Shown here in pieces: positions 6,601 through 8,975 of a stretch of 8,975 nucleotides of DNA (position 1 is its first letter; each line of letters begins with the position of its first letter). Source of the DNA: CAZTVF01 sp964616985. GTDB lineage: Bacteria; Planctomycetota; Phycisphaerae; SM23-33. The stretch spans positions 1-8,975 of the forward strand of contig CAZTVF010000166.1 of the NCBI GenBank assembly GCA_964616985.1, in the 5' to 3' direction. The translations under genes were made by a program, and so were the position numbers. The notes under the pieces are model-generated. The model saw only the letters and a program-made list of their open reading frames with translations, was not told the origin of the DNA and did no database searches.

Positions 6601-6654
6601 AATCGCTCCATTTTCGCTGAATCCGGCGGCCTCGACGCGGCCGCGCCGGGGAAG

Positions 6655-6683
6655 ATTCTACGCGATTGGCGTCGCAAGGCACA
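6655..6683 (-). promoter_or_regulatory. Weak candidate promoter of the propeller-sulfatase-UroD operon
   Basis: On the minus strand a good -10 box, TAGAAT (6660-6655), stands about 55 bases before the operon's first ATG. The hexamer 17 bases upstream (6683-6678, TGTGCC) is a poor -35. The leader would contain an imperfect GC-rich hairpin, GCGGCC at 6626-6631 with GGCCGC at 6639-6644. Without a -35 match this is only a suggestion; the operon might also be read from the dehydratase gene upstream. Confidence 0.25.
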
Positions 6684-6767
6684 GGCCCCAGCGCTTTGTC
6701 GGTCTTGAGATGAGGTCCATTCAAGTGACCTGCGATCAAAAACGCATCGGGAATCCAGGCGGCCCGC

Positions 6768-6832
6768 TATCGCTCGCTTTTCTGCGCTGTTTGATCTCAT
6801 TGGGAGCGAACAGCGCAGAAAGGCGAGCGATA
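6768..6832. repeat. Long inverted repeat between dehydratase gene and operon
   Basis: Bases 6768-6791 pair with 6809-6832 over 24 positions, all Watson-Crick except one that is a T opposite G, with a 17-base loop. It lies in the 279-base spacer downstream of the dehydratase stop, so on the minus strand it could act as a terminator or 3'-end stabiliser. There is no T run directly after the stem; five T residues occur about 26 bases farther on. Its A/T-containing sequence differs from the GGCGGCC palindromes elsewhere, so it may instead be a remnant of a small inverted-repeat element. Confidence 0.75.
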
Positions 6833-6879
6833 CCGAACGTTTGCCCTATGCGGAGATCGAGTGTTCCCGGAAGCCACCA

Positions 6880-8607
6880 CTACGGAAGGTGGCCGCCGTG
6901 GATCGGCGAGGCGGCCTGACGCATGTAGCGCCCCAGGACGCCGCGGGTGTACTTCGGCTGGCGGGGCGTCCATCGCCGCTTGCGGGCCTGCAGGATCGCC
7001 TCCACTTCATCCGGCGGCAGCGGCACGCCGCCGGCGCCCACCACGTCCAGCCGGCGACCGGGGATGTCGATGCGGATCAGGTCGCCATCCTCCACCAGCG
7101 CGATGGGCCCGCCCTCGGCCGCCTCGGGCGAGACGTGCCCGATGGCCGGTCCCCGCGTGGCGCCGGAGAAGCGGCCGTCGGTGATCAGCCCCGTGGCGGC
7201 CTCCAGTTCCGGGTCGCTGGCGATGGCCTCGGTGGTGTAGAACATCTCGGGCATGCCGGTGGCGCGGGGCCCCTGGTAGCGGAGGATCACGGCCTCGCCG
7301 GGCTTGACCTTCTTGGCGTAGACCGCGTCGCGGGCCTCCGTCTCCGACTCGAACACCCTCGCCCGCAGCACCACCTGCCGCATGTGCGGCGAGATGGCGG
7401 CGTGCTTGGTCACCGACCCCAGCGGGGCGAGCGTGCCCTTGAGGATGGCGATGGACCCCTCGCGCGCGATCGGGTCGCCCACCGGGCGGATGATCTCGCG
7501 GCGGTCGATGTTGTAGGGCTTGAGATCGGCGTCGCGGCTCTCGAAGAAGCCCGCCGCCGTCAACTCGTCCAGGTTCTGCCCCAGCGTCTTGCCCGTCACG
7601 GTCATGGCGTCCATGTGCAGCAGGTCGCGCAGTTCGCGGATGACCGCCAGCGCACCGCCCGCCCGCCAGAAGAAGTCGGCCGGGTATTTGCCCGTCGGCC
7701 GCACGTTCACCAGGTACGGCACCTGGCGATGAAGGCGGTCGAAGAGGTCGGCCTCCACCGTCATGCCGAATTCATACGCGATGGCCGGCAGGTGCAGCAC
7801 CGCGTTGGACGAGCCCGCGATTGCCGCGTGAACCATGATGGCATTCTCGAAACTCTCGGGCGTGATGATCCGCGAGGGCCGCAGGTCGGCGCCGATCACC
7901 TGCGAGATCAGCTTGCCCGCCCGTCGCCCCGCCTGCAGCAGGCTGCCGCTGGCGGCCGGGATCAGCGCCGCCCCTGGAATGGCCAGCCCCAGCACCTCGC
8001 CGAGGATCTGCATCGTGGCCGCCGTGCCCATGAACGAGCACGCCCCGCACGTGGGGCAGGCCGTGCGCTGGTAGGCCTCCAATTCCTGCCTGGTGATCTC
8101 GCCGCGCTGGTACATCGCCTGGTACATGCCGATCTGCTCGAGCGTGAGCATGTTGGGCCCGGCCGACATCACGCCGCCGGGCACGAACACCGAGGGCAGG
8201 TCCAGCCGCCCCATCGCCTTGAGGTGGGCGGGGATGGCCTTGTCGCACGTGGACACGAACACCACGCCGTCGAACGGCGCGGCCATCGCGTGAATCTCGG
8301 CCATGTCCGCGATCGCCTCGCGCGAGGCCAGGGAGTAGTCCATGCCCGCGTGCCCCTGGGCCTGGCCGTCGCAGATGTCGGTGCAGTAGTACTTGGCCGC
8401 CTTGCCGCCGCCCTCGGCGATGCCCAGGAGGATGGCCCCGACCAGCCCGTCGAGGTGCGCGCTGCCGGGGTGGCTGTCACCAAAGGTGCTCTCGATGAGA
8501 ATCTGCGCCTTGGCCAGATCGGCCATGCTCCAGCCTGCGCCCAACCGGAGCGGATCAATCTCCGCCGCACCCCGCCGCAGAAGTTGGCTTCGCAGTTCGC
8601 TTTCCAT
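6880..8607 (-). CDS. IlvD/Edd-family dehydratase, probable sugar-acid dehydratase
   Basis: The family dehydrates 2,3-dihydroxy acids with an Fe-S cluster; members include dihydroxy-acid dehydratase (IlvD), phosphogluconate dehydratase (Edd) and pentonate/hexonate dehydratases such as L-arabinonate dehydratase and YjhG/YagF. The 575-residue product has the cluster and metal-site residues: Cys79 in ICDGQAQGHAG, Cys121-Asp122-Lys123 in STCDK, and Cys190 in CGACSFMGTA. FENAIMVHAAIAGSSNAVLHLPAIA follows in mid-protein. Ser481 in TDGRFSG matches the serine proposed as base in arabinonate dehydratase, and SPEAAEGGPIALVEDGD is the family C-terminal signature. The usual IlvD TVSDGI segment is replaced by TDICDGQ, and the CDG and CGAC stretches recall YjhG-type enzymes, so a sugar-acid role is favoured over valine/isoleucine synthesis, but not proven. 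ATG 8607 is chosen because AGGATGGAGA lies just upstream; the frame continues to 8820 through palindromes that do not look coding. Next to a fucosidase, L-fuconate is one possible substrate (inference). Confidence 0.9.
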   Translation of the reverse strand: MESELRSQLLRRGAAEIDPLRLGAGWSMADLAKAQILIESTFGDSHPGSAHLDGLVGAILLGIAEGGGKAAKYYCTDICDGQAQGHAGMDYSLASREAIADMAEIHAMAAPFDGVVFVSTCDKAIPAHLKAMGRLDLPSVFVPGGVMSAGPNMLTLEQIGMYQAMYQRGEITRQELEAYQRTACPTCGACSFMGTAATMQILGEVLGLAIPGAALIPAASGSLLQAGRRAGKLISQVIGADLRPSRIITPESFENAIMVHAAIAGSSNAVLHLPAIAYEFGMTVEADLFDRLHRQVPYLVNVRPTGKYPADFFWRAGGALAVIRELRDLLHMDAMTVTGKTLGQNLDELTAAGFFESRDADLKPYNIDRREIIRPVGDPIAREGSIAILKGTLAPLGSVTKHAAISPHMRQVVLRARVFESETEARDAVYAKKVKPGEAVILRYQGPRATGMPEMFYTTEAIASDPELEAATGLITDGRFSGATRGPAIGHVSPEAAEGGPIALVEDGDLIRIDIPGRRLDVVGAGGVPLPPDEVEAILQARKRRWTPRQPKYTRGVLGRYMRQAASPIHGGHLP

Positions 8608-8639
8608 TCTCCATCCTAGGCCGCCACTCAAACGCAAAT

Positions 8640-8703
8640 GTAGGGCATGCAGGTTAGATCGTAGGGCATGCAGGTTCTGGCCGCAGGCCAGGTTCTGCAT
8701 GCC
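8640..8703. repeat. Tandem 16-bp direct repeat merging into a nested palindrome
   Basis: GTAGGGCATGCAGGTT occurs exactly at 8640-8655 and 8661-8676, a 21-base period. The second copy supplies the left arm of a nested palindrome: GGCATGCAG (8665-8673) pairs with CTGCATGCC (8695-8703). Inside it CTGGCC (8677-8682) pairs with GGCCAG (8686-8691) around a GCA loop, and a symmetrical GTT lies on each side between the stems. The structure sits 33-96 bases upstream of the dehydratase start, where it could be a regulator site, an mRNA leader structure or a mobile-repeat remnant. Confidence 0.75.
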
Positions 8704-8735
8704 GAGCACCCGCCCACGCCCGGGCATCACCCGGC

Positions 8736-8755
8736 GGCGGCCTGAGAAGGCCGCC
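8736..8755. repeat. GGCGGCC palindrome, further copy
   Basis: Arms GGCGGCC (8736-8742) and GGCCGCC (8749-8755) surround the six-base loop TGAGAA. It has the same arms and loop length as the two units at 375-394 and 414-433, with a different loop, and marks a dispersed palindromic family in this genome. Confidence 0.7.
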
Positions 8756-8975
8756 ACCCAAACCGGCGCACGCGCCTGCGCCATAAGCATCGTCCAACGC
8801 CGGTGTCGCCACTGCCCCATGTGGAGCCTGCCGGCCGCAGGCAGACTCCAAAAGCCGTCGCGCGCCGCAGGGGCTGCTCTTGCTGGACGGTACGGCAGGG
8901 TGCATTCGTTCTATAGTGGTGGTTACGGCAGTCTCCGCCCCGGCCGGGCTTGTCCCGGCCGAGCGCTGATTGACC

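Larger units (their letters stand above)
8608..8975. other. Gene-free region upstream of the dehydratase, dense in palindromes
   Basis: I see no convincing gene in these 368 bases. Open frames on both strands run through palindromes without recognisable protein features. Contents by position: a half copy of the GGCGGCC palindrome (8614-8627); a 16-base direct repeat with 21-base period running into a nested palindrome (8640-8703); a full GGCGGCC palindrome (8736-8755); a hairpin with arms GCCTGC at 8826-8831 and GCAGGC at 8837-8842, with outer pairing TGGAG/CTCCA; and a hairpin with 8-bp arms at 8941-8948 and 8954-8961, loop CTTGT. A TATAGT at 8912-8917 has no matching -35. I could not find a convincing promoter for the dehydratase gene. 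Confidence 0.6.

Noticed and set aside
6841..8619. Plus-strand open frame of 592 codons opposite the dehydratase gene
   Set aside because: Its product is His/Arg/Gly-rich low-complexity sequence with no family resemblance, while the opposite strand encodes a complete IlvD/Edd enzyme. Long antisense frames are expected at this GC content.
8608..8820. N-terminal extension of the dehydratase to 8820
   Set aside because: The extra 71 residues are translated palindromes and direct repeats, and the ATG at 8607 has a purine-rich ribosome binding site and gives a normal family length.
8654..8905. 83-codon minus-strand open frame upstream of the dehydratase gene
   Set aside because: Composition is Gly/Ala/Arg-rich, it spans several palindromes, and I see no ribosome binding site or recognisable motif.
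8912..8917. TATAGT as a plus-strand promoter -10
   Set aside because: No hexamer resembling TTGACA lies 15-19 bases upstream, and no gene start follows within the window.
8941..8961. Hairpin with 8-bp GC arms and CTTGT loop as an intrinsic terminator
   Set aside because: Neither strand has a T run after the stem, so I list it only as a palindrome.

Overview
The window is GC-rich bacterial chromosome, by eye well above 60% GC, with long open shadow frames opposite almost every gene. Gene content fits Planctomycetota, possibly a Phycisphaerae-like lineage: a non-secreted alpha-L-fucosidase, a sulfatase, a beta-propeller glycosidase-like protein and a UroD-like protein together, with frequent short GC-rich palindromes between genes. 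The taxonomic assignment is inference from gene content; there is no marker gene here.

Layout. Bases 1-207 hold the 3' end of a predicted permease (+). A gene-free stretch (208-536) follows, with a sigma-70-like promoter candidate and a perfect 27-bp inverted repeat. Next comes lgt (537-1391, +), the prolipoprotein diacylglyceryl transferase, whose 3' end overlaps tail-to-tail a small TSCPD-domain protein (1369-1635, -). From a divergent promoter region (1636-1819) a GH29 alpha-L-fucosidase gene runs rightward (1820-3181, +). It converges, with a 19-bp gap, on a compact three-gene minus-strand operon, in transcription order: five-bladed beta-propeller glycosidase-like protein (6600-5635), sulfatase (5629-4133) and UroD-family protein (4136-3201). 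The last two overlap in an ATGA. Upstream of that operon, beyond a spacer with a long imperfect hairpin, lies an IlvD/Edd-family dehydratase (8607-6880, -). The remaining 8608-8975 carries no convincing gene but is full of palindromes and a tandem direct repeat.

How the genes may work together. The right-hand five genes look like a small locus for a sulfated, fucose-containing glycan. The sulfatase would remove sulfate, the fucosidase and the propeller protein would cleave glycosidic bonds, and the IlvD/Edd enzyme could dehydrate a sugar acid in an oxidative sugar pathway. The UroD-like protein has no assigned role. None of these proteins shows an N-terminal signal peptide, so the chemistry is probably cytoplasmic and would act on imported oligosaccharides. 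Substrate and pathway are inference. No transporter, regulator or sulfatase-maturating enzyme is in the window. The left-hand genes (permease, lgt, TSCPD protein) look like ordinary housekeeping neighbours.

No rRNA, tRNA, CRISPR array, transposase or phage gene was found.
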